Positions 1 through 9,963 of a stretch of 64,000 nucleotides of DNA are shown here, one piece after another. Source of the stretch: Listeria ivanovii subsp. ivanovii (GTDB taxonomy: Bacteria > Bacillota > Bacilli > Lactobacillales > Listeriaceae); assembly GCF_900187025.1 (NCBI RefSeq), contig NZ_LT906478.1:2278001-2342000 (forward strand). The letters are read 5' to 3'. A program made the translations under genes and the position numbers. The first letter of the stretch is position 1. Each line of letters begins with the position of its first letter. A model generated the notes under the pieces. The model searched no databases, was not told the DNA's origin, and worked only from the letters and a program-made list of their open reading frames with translations.

Positions 1-6
1 TATAAT
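1..6 (+). promoter_or_regulatory. Probable -10 box of first gene
   Basis: TATAAT forms the first six bases of the window, 28 bases ahead of the first ATG. It is a perfect sigma-A -10 hexamer at a plausible distance. The -35 element would lie outside the window, so the promoter cannot be confirmed. Confidence 0.5.
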
Positions 7-34
7 AAGGCCATCAAAGAAAGGTGTGTTGATT

Positions 35-376
35 ATGAACGATCATCGAATTTTAAACGCGTTAAGTTATTTCAGTATCTTTTTCGCACCCATCATTATT
101 CCAACGCTAGTTTGGATTTTTGCTAAAACAGATGAAGTTACTCACCACGCAAAAGTTGCTTTACTAACACATGTTATCCCAACTATTACAGGTTTTATTT
201 GTTTCTCTACTATTTTTTTCACCTCCTTGACTAGTATTTCAACAAATCTCACTTTAATCGTCACGATTTGCTTATTCTTTTTCATGGTAATCACGATGGT
301 TGGTTTCTTTATTTTTAATATTGTTCGCGGTATTCAAATGTTACTTACAAAACCAGAAGAAGATGTTTGGATTTAA
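35..376 (+). CDS. Small membrane protein, DUF4870-like
   Basis: 113-residue protein with three hydrophobic helices (roughly residues 10-30, 45-65 and 72-98), with the helix spacing and the C-terminal IVRGIQ-type segment of the DUF4870/Tic20-like family. Its function is unknown. The ATG at 35 is chosen because AAAGGTG lies 8 bases upstream; GTG and TTG codons further up are less well placed. It is read rightwards and converges on the large LPXTG gene across a shared terminator. The family call is from recognition of sequence style, not a search. Confidence 0.75.
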   Translation: MNDHRILNALSYFSIFFAPIIIPTLVWIFAKTDEVTHHAKVALLTHVIPTITGFICFSTIFFTSLTSISTNLTLIVTICLFFFMVITMVGFFIFNIVRGIQMLLTKPEEDVWI

Positions 377-380
377 CACA

Positions 381-413
381 AAAAGCTATCCTGAAAATTT
401 CAGGATAGCTTTT
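381..413. terminator. Bidirectional terminator
   Basis: A perfect inverted repeat with arms 381-394 and 400-413. A-rich and T-rich flanks on both sides let it end the rightward gene at 376 and the leftward LPXTG gene at 418. Confidence 0.9.
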
Positions 414-417
414 TGGT

Positions 418-3400
418 TTATTCGTGTTTCTTCCTTGTTTTTCTTAGTAAGAACAGGGCAAGTGCACTAACGATAAATCCAGTAAAAATAACTTCATCTG
501 GTAGCTTATCTCCTGTAGAAGGTAGCTTCGCAGATTTTTCAACTTTTATAGTCATTTTGTTGTTTTTGGCTGGGGTTACTGGATCTCTCGGTTTCGTTGA
601 TTTGTTTGGATTAACCACAATTGGTCCTTTGTTTTTTGCATACACAAAAGTAACTTTCTGTGGTGTTTCTTTAAATACACCAGCTTTGTTAGTAGGATCT
701 TTCACTAGTTGGTAATTTTTAATTTCTTTAGCATCTATTTTGTATGGCTTACCAACTACATCCGTGTGAATTTCTTCTGCAGCTAGTTCATTTCCTGCTA
801 TATCAACAAACACTACAGTTACAGTTCCACTTACCATTTTTTTCGTGTTTTCTTTTGTTACTTGAAGTGACTGTTGTTGATTAAAAGCAATATTCACATT
901 TACTGGAGTCGTATCTAATTCATAGTCATTTGGCGCTTTAGTTTCTATTAATTGATAGCCTCCAGGTGCTAAATCCGTTAATTCGATTACTCCGTTCTTA
1001 TCTGTTGTTAAGTTTTCTAGAACAGTTTTATTTGCAGCAACTAATTTAAATATTGCTCCAGTAAGTGGGGCTTTTGTCTCGCTGTCTATTTTTGTTAAAG
1101 TAACAGACCCTGTAGACATTATATTTGTTTTAGTTAGCTGTATCGGTTCTTGTTGGTTAAATTCAATCGTAAATTCAATCGGCGTCTTGTCCAACTGATA
1201 GCCATTTGGTGCTTTTACTTCTACAAATTGGTATTTCCCTGGCGCTAAATCTGCTACGCTTAATTTACCATCTGCGTCTGTTACTAAGTCCGTTTTCACT
1301 TGCGTTCCGTCTGCTGTTTGCAAATCGAATTCTGCTCCGGACAACTTCATTTTAGATTTAGCATCTTCTTTTGTTAAAATTGCACTACCTGTTCTCGCTG
1401 TATTTTCTTTGGTTACTTGGATAGGTGTCGTTTGATCAACTACAATCATAAACGGCACTGGAGTTGCATCTAGCTTATAACCAGTTGGCGCTTGTGTTTC
1501 TATAAATTGATAGTCACCTGGCGCTAAATCTGTCAACTCGATTTTACCATCCGCGTCAGATACTAAATCCGCTTTCACTTGCGTTCCGTCTGCTGTTTGT
1601 AACTCAAATTCTGCTCCGGATAACTTCGCTTTCGTTTTGTCATCTTCTTTTGTTAAAATTGCACTACCTGTTCTCGCTGTATTTTCTTTGGTTACTTGGA
1701 TAGGTGTCGTTTGATCAACTACAATCGTAAACGGCACTGGAGTTGCATCTAGCTTATAACCAGTTGGCGCTTGTGTTTCTATAAATTGATAGTCACCTGG
1801 CGCTAAATCTGTCAACTCGATTTTACCATCCGCGTCAGATACTAAATCCGCTTTCACTTGCGCTCCATCTGCTGTTTGTAGTTCGAATTCTGCTCCTGAT
1901 AACACCATCTTTGTTTCGCTATCTTCTTTTGTTAAAACAACACTTCCAGGTACTTGCGCATTTTCAACCGTATAGACAGTCATTTGACCATCAGCTCTAA
2001 CAGTCACTTCTTTTCCTTCTTTATATTCATCACTAATAGTATAGCCAACTGGCGCCTCAGTCTCTACTAATTTATATTTCCCAGATTGAATTCCATCGAA
2101 TTGAATTTTACCTTCTGCATTAGTGGTACCAACTTGCCCTGCTTCATCACCATCCAGTGTATAAAGTTGGAATTTAGCACCAGCTAATTTTTTCGTATTA
2201 TCCGCTTGGTCCACTTTTGTAATTTCTAATGAGCCAATCGTGGCAATTCCACTTCCGCTTCCCATCGTAAATGTAGGAGCGATAGAAGCGATGGATTTTT
2301 TATAAGCTCCTGGCAACACGCCATAATCAGTAGAATCAACCTTCGCTTCATTCATAACAATTCCCGACATCAAACTAATTGTACTGTATGTCACTTTAAT
2401 AGGTGCTGTTGCTGTATAGTCTTTAAATTGAATCGTAAAATTATTATCTTCAAAAGTAATATCGTAATACTTTGAATCAATTGTACCTCCAGTAGTACTA
2501 TTAACTACTTTGAAACTACTCTTCACTACTTGCGCTCCAGTAGCTCCTGTAGTTAGCGTATCCGTTATAATTGGATTAGTTACAGGACGATTTGGAGCAA
2601 TATTTGTTAATTCCATAGTCCATAGTACTTGATTATTAAAGGCGGGAGCAATAGCAGCAGTTTTTGAAATTGCATAATATCTAAGATTGGCAAAAGTTTT
2701 GTAAGAGTATAATTTTTGCCCAGCTCCATTATCTGAAACTTTAGCTACATTGTTTACAGATTGAAAAAAATACCAATTTTCATCTGGTTTGGTACTATAT
2801 TTAATAAAGACGCGTGAAGTCTCCATATTAGCAAATTCTAAATGTATTTTCTTGCTTGTCGTATCAATCGTTGTTGGATAATTATTATCTCCAGGTACGG
2901 CAAGTGTACCAACTGTTTTTAAAGGGACATATAAGCTCAACATTTCAGTCGTCGAATCGATATTACGGTATTGCAATGAGTCTTCTACAAGCGACAATCC
3001 TGCCGGCATCTCATCATCAAACACTAAATTATCATAATCTTTTCCCATCAAGTTCACTGAAACAATCCAATCGATATTCCCTGTTGCATCATTATAAGAA
3101 CCATATTTCCCACCGTTATTCATGACACTTGTATCTGGAGTTGCTGAAGAATTTATTTCATCTATATGCCTTGAAGTCCCAGTCTCATCATCGTAAGAAG
3201 CAAATGCCTTATTATCAATATTATTTGTAACATCAGACAAATCAATTTTTGTATTTATCTCTACTACGATTTTTTTGTTTGTTGCACTATAATCACCGAT
3301 AAGTTGAATCAAAAAACCTTTTGGCGTGATATCTTTATCAATAGTATAGTCCCTGCCTTCATTTAACAAGGTACGGCTAGTATTATCCGTATACGCATAT

Positions 3401-5271
3401 ACATCATAGCTTTCTAAACTTTTTACACCAGAAGAGAACGAATCAGTAATACTAAGATGATTCATTTTAATCTTATCTGAGTTAGCAGTTATCGTCCATT
3501 TCATTGTATTATTAAAATAGTCAATCAATCCCGCCTTTTTCTTCAGTAAGTCAGGTTGAAAGCTAATCGACGCCTCCGAAGAAACATCCTTTTCGTCCGT
3601 AATTTTATTTTTAATTTCTCGGCTACTAAAGTCTGTTACTTTGGTTGAATAGGTGATTTGGTAAGGATTCTTGCTCGTATTTTTATATGTTAAATCAAAA
3701 TTCCCATTAGCTGAAATAGCAGAAGTCGTCCAGTCACTGGATGCATCAGATCCAATGATTGGTGCGCCTGTCCTCGAATTAAAAATTATGTGATTTATTT
3801 TAAATGAGTTCGCCACATATTCGACGCCATTATCCTCTAAAACGTCTTTCAAAACAGTAGTAGGCGATATTTCTTTTTTGTCAAAATTGAAACCAATTGC
3901 CCAGTCAATGCATTGTGTGGAAGCATTGTAAACGGCTCTCTTCTCGAGATGTTTATAGTTAATCATCTTCAAGTAAACAACTGCTGAGGAACTAGATAGC
4001 ATTCCGTCTTCTCCAATTGTTTGTGCTTCTGTTGTAGCATGAGTTATATTACTACTCGGTTTATTAATGGTCCGATCATAAGTCACTTGGTATCCATTTG
4101 CAGCAAGTCCGCCATCAAGCAAAACGCTTAATCCGTTATTCTCATAAGTTAGTGTATAGTCTGTTCCTTCTATTAATTCCTTTTTCGTTCCGGTAAGTGT
4201 CCCACCTATACTAACGTCGCAAGAATAAACCTTGATAGTTGCTCTATCTATTGTCGTTGTCCCACCATCAGTGGAATCAATTAATTTTAATTCTCCTTTT
4301 GCATCCGTTTCTTTCGTTAAATTGAATTTTGCATTGACAGTTATTTTCTCTGGATTAACTACTTCAGGTATTCCTGATATAGATACGGTAGTTGGATCAC
4401 TAATATCAGGAATTATTTCAATTTGGTAAACAGTATCTTCTCCTGCTGTTTTAAAAACAACATTTTTTCCGGTTTTATCTGTTGTTGTAAACCTTTTAAA
4501 AGCTGTACTAATATTAACATCGTAATCACCTTCTTGAACGCCATCTGTTAAGAAGGTAATAGTCAAAGCATTGGTCTTCACGTTTAAGGACCATTCTGCT
4601 TCAGTGGATGGTAAAAAGTTACCACTTAAGTTATTTGTACCAAAATTAAAGACATCTGGCAAAACGGTTGTAAAAGTATCTCCAGCTTTATAGTTTTTTC
4701 CTGAAAAGCCAAAGTTCATATCTAAAACAACACCACTACCATTCTTAATTCGTTCTGTGTTGTTAAGTTCTTTTCCATCTTTAAGCGTTACTTTTCTAAA
4801 GATATTTTCCGATATAGCTGCTTTTAAATTCTTTCTTGCAACCGATTTTTTTCCAGATACAATTGTTTCTTCTGCTTTATTCGTAATTTTCTCTTCTTTT
4901 GCAGAAATAGACGTAACTTCTTCTTCTTTATCGTTTAATGTTACATTATACTCATTTTCATCTAGCATATAGCCCGGTGCAGCTGTTTTTTCTCTTACAA
5001 CGTACTCCCCAGCTGGAAGTGATTCATCTGTAACCACCCCGTTTTCTTGTATAGGAAGCTCTTTAATTTCTCCTGTCTCTTTATCTTTCAGTTCGAAAAT
5101 AGAACCATTCACTTTTTCTTTTGTATCTTTATCTTCTTTTATAATTTTAAGTGTTGTTAGTTCTGAAGCTTCTTCTGTTATCGTTGCCGAAACTGGTGAA
5201 ATATTTTGGAGTGCAAGTAGCCCAATAACGGTAACAATTAATATTTTTTTCCATTGCAAAATGTTTTTCAT
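418..5271 (-). CDS. LPXTG-anchored multi-domain adhesin-like protein
   Basis: About 1617 residues; probably a cell-wall-anchored surface protein of unknown ligand (lmo2178-like). It has a signal peptide (1-29, cleavage after SPVSA), a CnaB-like module near 39-110, then a long stretch of repeated adhesin/Ig-like modules (about 150-1000). Five CnaB repeats start near 1012, 1107, 1200, 1293 and 1386, followed by a MucBP-like module near 1479. It ends in LPSTG (1583-1587), a hydrophobic segment and a basic tail, the housekeeping sortase A signal. The start is the ATG preceded by AGGAGGAG at about 7 bases; an in-frame ATG 27 bases upstream would place that ribosome site inside the gene. It is a clear paralogue of the next gene. 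The repeats are nearly identical in DNA, so copy number may vary or be mis-assembled. Confidence 0.93.
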   Translation of the reverse strand: MKNILQWKKILIVTVIGLLALQNISPVSATITEEASELTTLKIIKEDKDTKEKVNGSIFELKDKETGEIKELPIQENGVVTDESLPAGEYVVREKTAAPGYMLDENEYNVTLNDKEEEVTSISAKEEKITNKAEETIVSGKKSVARKNLKAAISENIFRKVTLKDGKELNNTERIKNGSGVVLDMNFGFSGKNYKAGDTFTTVLPDVFNFGTNNLSGNFLPSTEAEWSLNVKTNALTITFLTDGVQEGDYDVNISTAFKRFTTTDKTGKNVVFKTAGEDTVYQIEIIPDISDPTTVSISGIPEVVNPEKITVNAKFNLTKETDAKGELKLIDSTDGGTTTIDRATIKVYSCDVSIGGTLTGTKKELIEGTDYTLTYENNGLSVLLDGGLAANGYQVTYDRTINKPSSNITHATTEAQTIGEDGMLSSSSAVVYLKMINYKHLEKRAVYNASTQCIDWAIGFNFDKKEISPTTVLKDVLEDNGVEYVANSFKINHIIFNSRTGAPIIGSDASSDWTTSAISANGNFDLTYKNTSKNPYQITYSTKVTDFSSREIKNKITDEKDVSSEASISFQPDLLKKKAGLIDYFNNTMKWTITANSDKIKMNHLSITDSFSSGVKSLESYDVYAYTDNTSRTLLNEGRDYTIDKDITPKGFLIQLIGDYSATNKKIVVEINTKIDLSDVTNNIDNKAFASYDDETGTSRHIDEINSSATPDTSVMNNGGKYGSYNDATGNIDWIVSVNLMGKDYDNLVFDDEMPAGLSLVEDSLQYRNIDSTTEMLSLYVPLKTVGTLAVPGDNNYPTTIDTTSKKIHLEFANMETSRVFIKYSTKPDENWYFFQSVNNVAKVSDNGAGQKLYSYKTFANLRYYAISKTAAIAPAFNNQVLWTMELTNIAPNRPVTNPIITDTLTTGATGAQVVKSSFKVVNSTTGGTIDSKYYDITFEDNNFTIQFKDYTATAPIKVTYSTISLMSGIVMNEAKVDSTDYGVLPGAYKKSIASIAPTFTMGSGSGIATIGSLEITKVDQADNTKKLAGAKFQLYTLDGDEAGQVGTTNAEGKIQFDGIQSGKYKLVETEAPVGYTISDEYKEGKEVTVRADGQMTVYTVENAQVPGSVVLTKEDSETKMVLSGAEFELQTADGAQVKADLVSDADGKIELTDLAPGDYQFIETQAPTGYKLDATPVPFTIVVDQTTPIQVTKENTARTGSAILTKEDDKTKAKLSGAEFELQTADGTQVKADLVSDADGKIELTDLAPGDYQFIETQAPTGYKLDATPVPFMIVVDQTTPIQVTKENTARTGSAILTKEDAKSKMKLSGAEFDLQTADGTQVKTDLVTDADGKLSVADLAPGKYQFVEVKAPNGYQLDKTPIEFTIEFNQQEPIQLTKTNIMSTGSVTLTKIDSETKAPLTGAIFKLVAANKTVLENLTTDKNGVIELTDLAPGGYQLIETKAPNDYELDTTPVNVNIAFNQQQSLQVTKENTKKMVSGTVTVVFVDIAGNELAAEEIHTDVVGKPYKIDAKEIKNYQLVKDPTNKAGVFKETPQKVTFVYAKNKGPIVVNPNKSTKPRDPVTPAKNNKMTIKVEKSAKLPSTGDKLPDEVIFTGFIVSALALFLLRKTRKKHE
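1381..1938 (-). repeat. Tandem 279-bp CnaB repeats
   Basis: Two successive copies, beginning at 1381 and 1660 and exactly 279 bases (93 codons) apart, are nearly base-identical for most of their length. They encode CnaB modules opening GSAILTKED and ending in QVTKENTART. A third, more diverged unit flanks them on each side. Such identity suggests recent duplication or ongoing homogenisation. Confidence 0.85.
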
Positions 5272-5585
5272 GATGTTTCTCCTCCTAATTACCGGCATAT
5301 AGCTAGTAACTTTATAAATTATAACAGAGAATAAATATCACTTTAGTACTGAAAAGGGAAAGAAATAATGGTTTATTTGACATTTTTGCAAATTAATAAA
5401 AGGGCCTGGTTTTTTAGGTTTAGATCTATCCAAAATAGCTACAATTCTTTTCATAACAACGAATTTCTGGCACTTCAAAAATCATGCACTTCAATAATAT
5501 TCCTTATTTTCGGGCTAAAATTTTAAGAGTATGGACTATTTTTACTATTCTATAGAGACAAATATTACTTTTTAGCTAAAAAATA
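5272..5585. other. Non-coding gap between the LPXTG genes
   Basis: It holds the ribosome site of the downstream LPXTG gene and a probable minus-strand promoter: TATAAT read at 5318-5323, preceded by TG one base earlier (extended -10), with no good -35. The rest is AT-rich and I see no gene or structured element. Confidence 0.5.
5318..5323 (-). promoter_or_regulatory. Extended -10 promoter of LPXTG gene
   Basis: On the minus strand the sequence reads TGTTATAAT, an extended -10 box, about 50 bases upstream of the chosen start. The -35 region is poor, as extended -10 promoters allow. Confidence 0.5.
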
Positions 5586-5632
5586 CCGACCATCAGCAGT
5601 TAGATTTTTGATCTAAGTGCTGGTGATCGGCT
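5586..5632 (-). terminator. Terminator after second LPXTG gene
   Basis: A long imperfect hairpin with an inner TTAGAT/ATCTAA stem. On the minus strand it is followed by a run of T. It closes the gene ending at 5650. Its centre resembles that of the hairpin at 45027-45058. Confidence 0.8.
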
Positions 5633-5649
5633 CATTTTAACCTAGCCTT

Positions 5650-8600
5650 TTATATTTTATTTGTGTGCTTTCTCGTTTTTCTTAGTAGGAAGAGAGCGAA
5701 TGCACTGACAAGGAATCCCGTAAAAATAACTTCATACGGGAATTCATCTCCAGTAGAAGGAAGATTTACCGATGTTTCCACTTTTGCAGCAGGTTTGTCT
5801 GAGGTTGTTGGATTGCTTGGTTTTGTTGGGTCTACTGGATCGACCTTGATTGGTTGTTTTGTTTTGTCATAAACAAATGTAATATTTTGCGGTGTTTCTT
5901 TATATGCGCCAATCTTGTTGCTAGCATCTTTTACAAGTTCGTAGTTTTTAATTTCTTTTGCATCAATTTTATAGTTCTCGCCAACTACGCCTGTATGAAT
6001 TTCTTGTTCTGCTAGTTTGTTTCCTTTTGTATCAATAAATTCCACTGTGATAGAACCACTAACCACTTTTTTCGTATTGGTTTTAGTTACTTGGGCTTTC
6101 GTTTGCTGATCAAAAATGATTTTGACGTCTACAGGAACGGTGTCTAGTTCATAACCAACTGGTGCTTTCGTTTCGATTAATTGGTAATCTCCTGGTGCCA
6201 AATCCGTCAATTCAAGTTTCCCGTCCTTATCTGTTATTAGGTTTTCAGTAACGTTATTATCTTCATCAACTAATTTAAACGTCGCATCAGCAAGAGGCGC
6301 CTTGGTTTGACCATCTATTTTAGTTAAAATAACAGAACCTTTATTCATTGTATTTACTTTCGTTACTTGAATTGGTTCTTGTTGGTTAAATTCAATCGTG
6401 AATTCGACTGGGGTTGCATCTAATTTGTACCCTGTTGGTGCTTTTACTTCCACTAATTGATAATCTCCTGGTGCTAAATCATCTATTCTTAATTGACCGT
6501 TTACTCCAGTGACACCATTTGTTTTTAAGCTTGCACCTTGTTTTGTTTGTAATTCAAACTCTGCACCTTCTAAGTTACTTCTTGATTTGCTATCTAATTT
6601 TGTTAAAACAACACTGCCATTTGCTTGAGCATTTTCGACAGTGTAGCTTGCAACTGTACCGTCTGCTCCAACGGTTACTTCTTTTCCATTTTTGTATTCA
6701 TCACTAATTGCGTAACCAACTGGTGCCTCGGTTTCCACTAATTTATATTTTCCAGATTGAAGTCCATCAAAGAGAACTTTCCCTTCTGAATTGGTTATGC
6801 CTTCCTGCCCAGCCGTTTCGCCATCAAGCGTATAGAGTTGAAATTTAGCACCATCTAATTTTTTCGTATTATCCGCTTGGTCTACTTTGGTAACTTCGAG
6901 TGAGCCGACTGTTGCCATTCCACTGCCACTCCCAATGGTAAATGCTGGTGCAACAGATCTGCTAGCTGATTTATAGGTTGCTGGTAAAGCGCCATAATCA
7001 TTGGATGCAGCAGTCGCTTTATTGGTAATAATTCCTGACATCAAACTAACAGTGCTATAAGTTACTTTGATTGGAGCTGTCGCTGTATAGTCCTTAAATT
7101 GAATCGTAAAATTGTTATCTGTATACGTAATATCGTAATATTTAGAATCAATTGTCTCGCCAGTCGAACTATTAACTACTTTAAAACTACTTTTTACAAC
7201 TTGGGCGCCTGTAGCTCCAGTTGTTAGCGTATCTAAAATAGTCGGATTTTCTACAGGACGATTTGGAGCAATATTTGCTAGCTCTACTGTCCAGTTAACT
7301 TTATTATCATAAGCTGGGTCAATACTACCTGTTTTTGTAATTGCGCTATAAACATGACTTGCATATGCTTGATAAGTGTAGCTTTTTTCACCTACACCAT
7401 TATCAGAAACCTTGGCCGTATTCGTTACATATTTGTAAAAATACCAATTATCATCCGGTTTTGTACTATATTTAATAAAGACACGTGATGTCCCCATATT
7501 AGCAAATTCTAAATGTAGTTTTTGACTAGTTGTCTCCACTTTTGTTGGATAATTGTCGTCACCAGAAGCAGCTAATGTCCCAGTGGAATTTAAAGGAACA
7601 TATAAATTTAATAGTTCAGTTGACGAAGCAACATTTCGGTACTTTAACGAACCTTCGACATAAGATAATCCAGTTGGAATATCATCATCAAAAATTAAAT
7701 TCTCATAGTCTTTAGACATCGCATTGACAGAAACAATCCAATCAATATTTCCTGTTGTTGAATTATAAGAACCATATTTGCCACCATTTGTCATAATACT
7801 TGAATTTGGTGTCATCGAAGCACTTACTTCGTCGACATATTTGATTACGCCACCATCATAGTACGAAATTGATGCTTTGTTATCAATTGTTTTCGTTACA
7901 TCATTTAAATCGATATTGGTTACCATATCTACTACAATTCTTTTATTGGTTACTTTATAATCTCCAATAAGCTGAATGTAGAAGCCTTTTGGCGTTATAT
8001 CTTTATTAATTGTATAATCTACACCTTCCGTTAGTAAAACGCGATTTGTATTGTCTGTATAGGCATAAACATCATAACTAGCTAAACTTTTTACCCCAGT
8101 AGAAAATTCATCTGTAATATTAAGATTAGTCATAGTGATTCTATCTGCATTCGCTGTAATCTTCCATGTCATCGTGTTATTAAAGTAATCGATACTCCCT
8201 GCTTCTTTTTTCAGTAAATCAGGTTGAATCGCAATGGTTGCATCAGCAGACACACCATTTTCATCTGTAATTTCATTTTTAATTTTACGATCACTAAAGT
8301 CTGTTATTTTAGTAGAATAGGTAATTTGATAAGCATTGGTATTAGTATCTTTATACGTTAAATCAAAGTTCCCATTGGCTGATATGGCGGATGTCTCCCA
8401 GTCACCTGACGCATCTGTTGTTCCAATAATCGGTGCTCCTGTGGTTGCATTAAATGTTACGGGGGTTATTTTAAGAGAGTCACCCACATATTCCACATCA
8501 TTATCTGCTAAAACATCTGTAAGAACAGTAGATGGAGATAATTCATCTTGGTCATAGTTGAAATTAATGGTCCAGTCAATACTTTGGGTAGAGCCATTAT

Positions 8601-9963
8601 AAGTCGCTTTTTTCTCTATATGCTTGTAGTTGGTCATCGTCAAGTAAACATAGGCGGAATTGCTAGATAGAATACCTGAATCTCCTGTCGTTTGTGCTTG
8701 TGTGGAAACATAGGATAAGGAAGTACTTGGTTGGTTAATTGTTCGGTCATAGGTTACTTGATAACCTTTTCCTGCTAGGCCACCATTCAGTGTGACGGTT
8801 AAACCTGTCGTCGTATAAGTTAACGTATAATCTGTTCCTTCTGTTAGTTCTTTTTTCGTTCCGATAAATGTTCCACCAGCACTGACACTACTAGAATAAA
8901 CTTTTATACTGGATCGATCAATTGTTGTTGTACCACCAGATGAGTAATCAGATAATTTCAATTCACCCTTTGCGTCTGTTTCTTTCGTTAAGTTGAATTT
9001 CGCATCAACACTAACTTTATTAGGATTAACTACTCCTGGGGTTGCTTTCACACTAACTGTTGTCGGATAAGTAACTACAGGTACTACCTCAATTTGGTAA
9101 ACGGTATCTTTTCCTGCCGTTTTAAAGACAACATCTTGCACAGTTTCCTCGGATGCAGTAAATACTTTAAAAGCAGTACTAATGCTAATATCATAATCGC
9201 CTTCTTGAACACCATCTTTTAAGAAAGTAATGGTTAATTCACGCGTAGTTACATTTAAACTCCATTCTGCTTCTGTGGAAGGTAAGAAATTTCCACTTAG
9301 GTTTTTATTCCCAAAGTTAAAAGCATCTGGTAAAACAGTAGTATATGTATCCCCTGCTTTATAATTTTTTCCAGTAAATCCAAAATTCATATCTAAAACA
9401 ACACCACTACCATTTTGGATTCGATTAGAAGTTTTAATTTCCATTCCAGTTCCATCTTTTAGAACTACTTCTTTAAAAATATTATCTGTAATCGCTGCTT
9501 TTAAATTATTGCTAGCAACTGATTTTTTCTCAGGTGCTGTTGTTTGTTCTTCTTTTGTTGTCTGCCCTTCATTCGCTGTAGTGGCTTCTTTAGCGGAAAC
9601 GGATGTCACCACTTCTTCTTTGTTAGTCAGAATTACATTATACTCTTCTTTATCTAAAGTATAACCTGGTGCTGCAGTTTTTTCCTTCACAACATAATCC
9701 CCAGCTGAAAGTGAATCTTCTGTACCGACCCCGTCCGCCTGTATAGAAAGTGCTTTGGTTTCTCCCGTTGCTTTATTTTTAATTTCGAAAGTAGAACCAT
9801 TCACTTTTTCATTCGTCTCTTTATCTTCTTTAGTTATTTTCAAGCTTGCTTGTGCTGGCTCATCTTCCGTTATCGTTGCTAGGACTGGCGAAACATTTTG
9901 GAACACCAGTAGCCCGATAACTGCTGCAATAAGTATTTTTTTCCATTGAGTAAATTTTCTCAC
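5650..9963 (-). CDS. LPXTG-anchored multi-domain adhesin-like protein (paralogue)
   Basis: 1437 residues, the same architecture as its neighbour downstream (lmo2179-like). It has a signal peptide (about 1-29, SPVLA), an N-terminal CnaB-like module and a long central run of Ig/adhesin modules with near-identical motifs to the neighbour. Three CnaB repeats start near 1019, 1113 and 1211, against five in the neighbour, followed by a MucBP-like module near 1301. LPSTG lies at 1401-1405 with a hydrophobic and basic tail. It starts at GTG, chosen because AAGGAGGG lies about 10 bases upstream. An extra TTKEEQTTAPEKK-type linker near residue 140 is absent from the paralogue. The pair looks like an old tandem duplication whose stalks diverged in repeat number. 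Ligand unknown. Confidence 0.93.
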   Translation of the reverse strand: MRKFTQWKKILIAAVIGLLVFQNVSPVLATITEDEPAQASLKITKEDKETNEKVNGSTFEIKNKATGETKALSIQADGVGTEDSLSAGDYVVKEKTAAPGYTLDKEEYNVILTNKEEVVTSVSAKEATTANEGQTTKEEQTTAPEKKSVASNNLKAAITDNIFKEVVLKDGTGMEIKTSNRIQNGSGVVLDMNFGFTGKNYKAGDTYTTVLPDAFNFGNKNLSGNFLPSTEAEWSLNVTTRELTITFLKDGVQEGDYDISISTAFKVFTASEETVQDVVFKTAGKDTVYQIEVVPVVTYPTTVSVKATPGVVNPNKVSVDAKFNLTKETDAKGELKLSDYSSGGTTTIDRSSIKVYSSSVSAGGTFIGTKKELTEGTDYTLTYTTTGLTVTLNGGLAGKGYQVTYDRTINQPSTSLSYVSTQAQTTGDSGILSSNSAYVYLTMTNYKHIEKKATYNGSTQSIDWTINFNYDQDELSPSTVLTDVLADNDVEYVGDSLKITPVTFNATTGAPIIGTTDASGDWETSAISANGNFDLTYKDTNTNAYQITYSTKITDFSDRKIKNEITDENGVSADATIAIQPDLLKKEAGSIDYFNNTMTWKITANADRITMTNLNITDEFSTGVKSLASYDVYAYTDNTNRVLLTEGVDYTINKDITPKGFYIQLIGDYKVTNKRIVVDMVTNIDLNDVTKTIDNKASISYYDGGVIKYVDEVSASMTPNSSIMTNGGKYGSYNSTTGNIDWIVSVNAMSKDYENLIFDDDIPTGLSYVEGSLKYRNVASSTELLNLYVPLNSTGTLAASGDDNYPTKVETTSQKLHLEFANMGTSRVFIKYSTKPDDNWYFYKYVTNTAKVSDNGVGEKSYTYQAYASHVYSAITKTGSIDPAYDNKVNWTVELANIAPNRPVENPTILDTLTTGATGAQVVKSSFKVVNSSTGETIDSKYYDITYTDNNFTIQFKDYTATAPIKVTYSTVSLMSGIITNKATAASNDYGALPATYKSASRSVAPAFTIGSGSGMATVGSLEVTKVDQADNTKKLDGAKFQLYTLDGETAGQEGITNSEGKVLFDGLQSGKYKLVETEAPVGYAISDEYKNGKEVTVGADGTVASYTVENAQANGSVVLTKLDSKSRSNLEGAEFELQTKQGASLKTNGVTGVNGQLRIDDLAPGDYQLVEVKAPTGYKLDATPVEFTIEFNQQEPIQVTKVNTMNKGSVILTKIDGQTKAPLADATFKLVDEDNNVTENLITDKDGKLELTDLAPGDYQLIETKAPVGYELDTVPVDVKIIFDQQTKAQVTKTNTKKVVSGSITVEFIDTKGNKLAEQEIHTGVVGENYKIDAKEIKNYELVKDASNKIGAYKETPQNITFVYDKTKQPIKVDPVDPTKPSNPTTSDKPAAKVETSVNLPSTGDEFPYEVIFTGFLVSAFALFLLRKTRKHTNKI

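Noticed and set aside
413-715. Plus-strand ORFs lying inside the LPXTG genes (for example here and at 2856-3125)
   Set aside because: They lie opposite well-supported signal-anchor or repeat coding sequence, have no ribosome sites and read as reverse-complement shadows.
1381-1938. Tandem repeats considered as a CRISPR-like or mobile array
   Set aside because: Unit length of 279 bases equals 93 codons and the frame is preserved; they are protein repeats.
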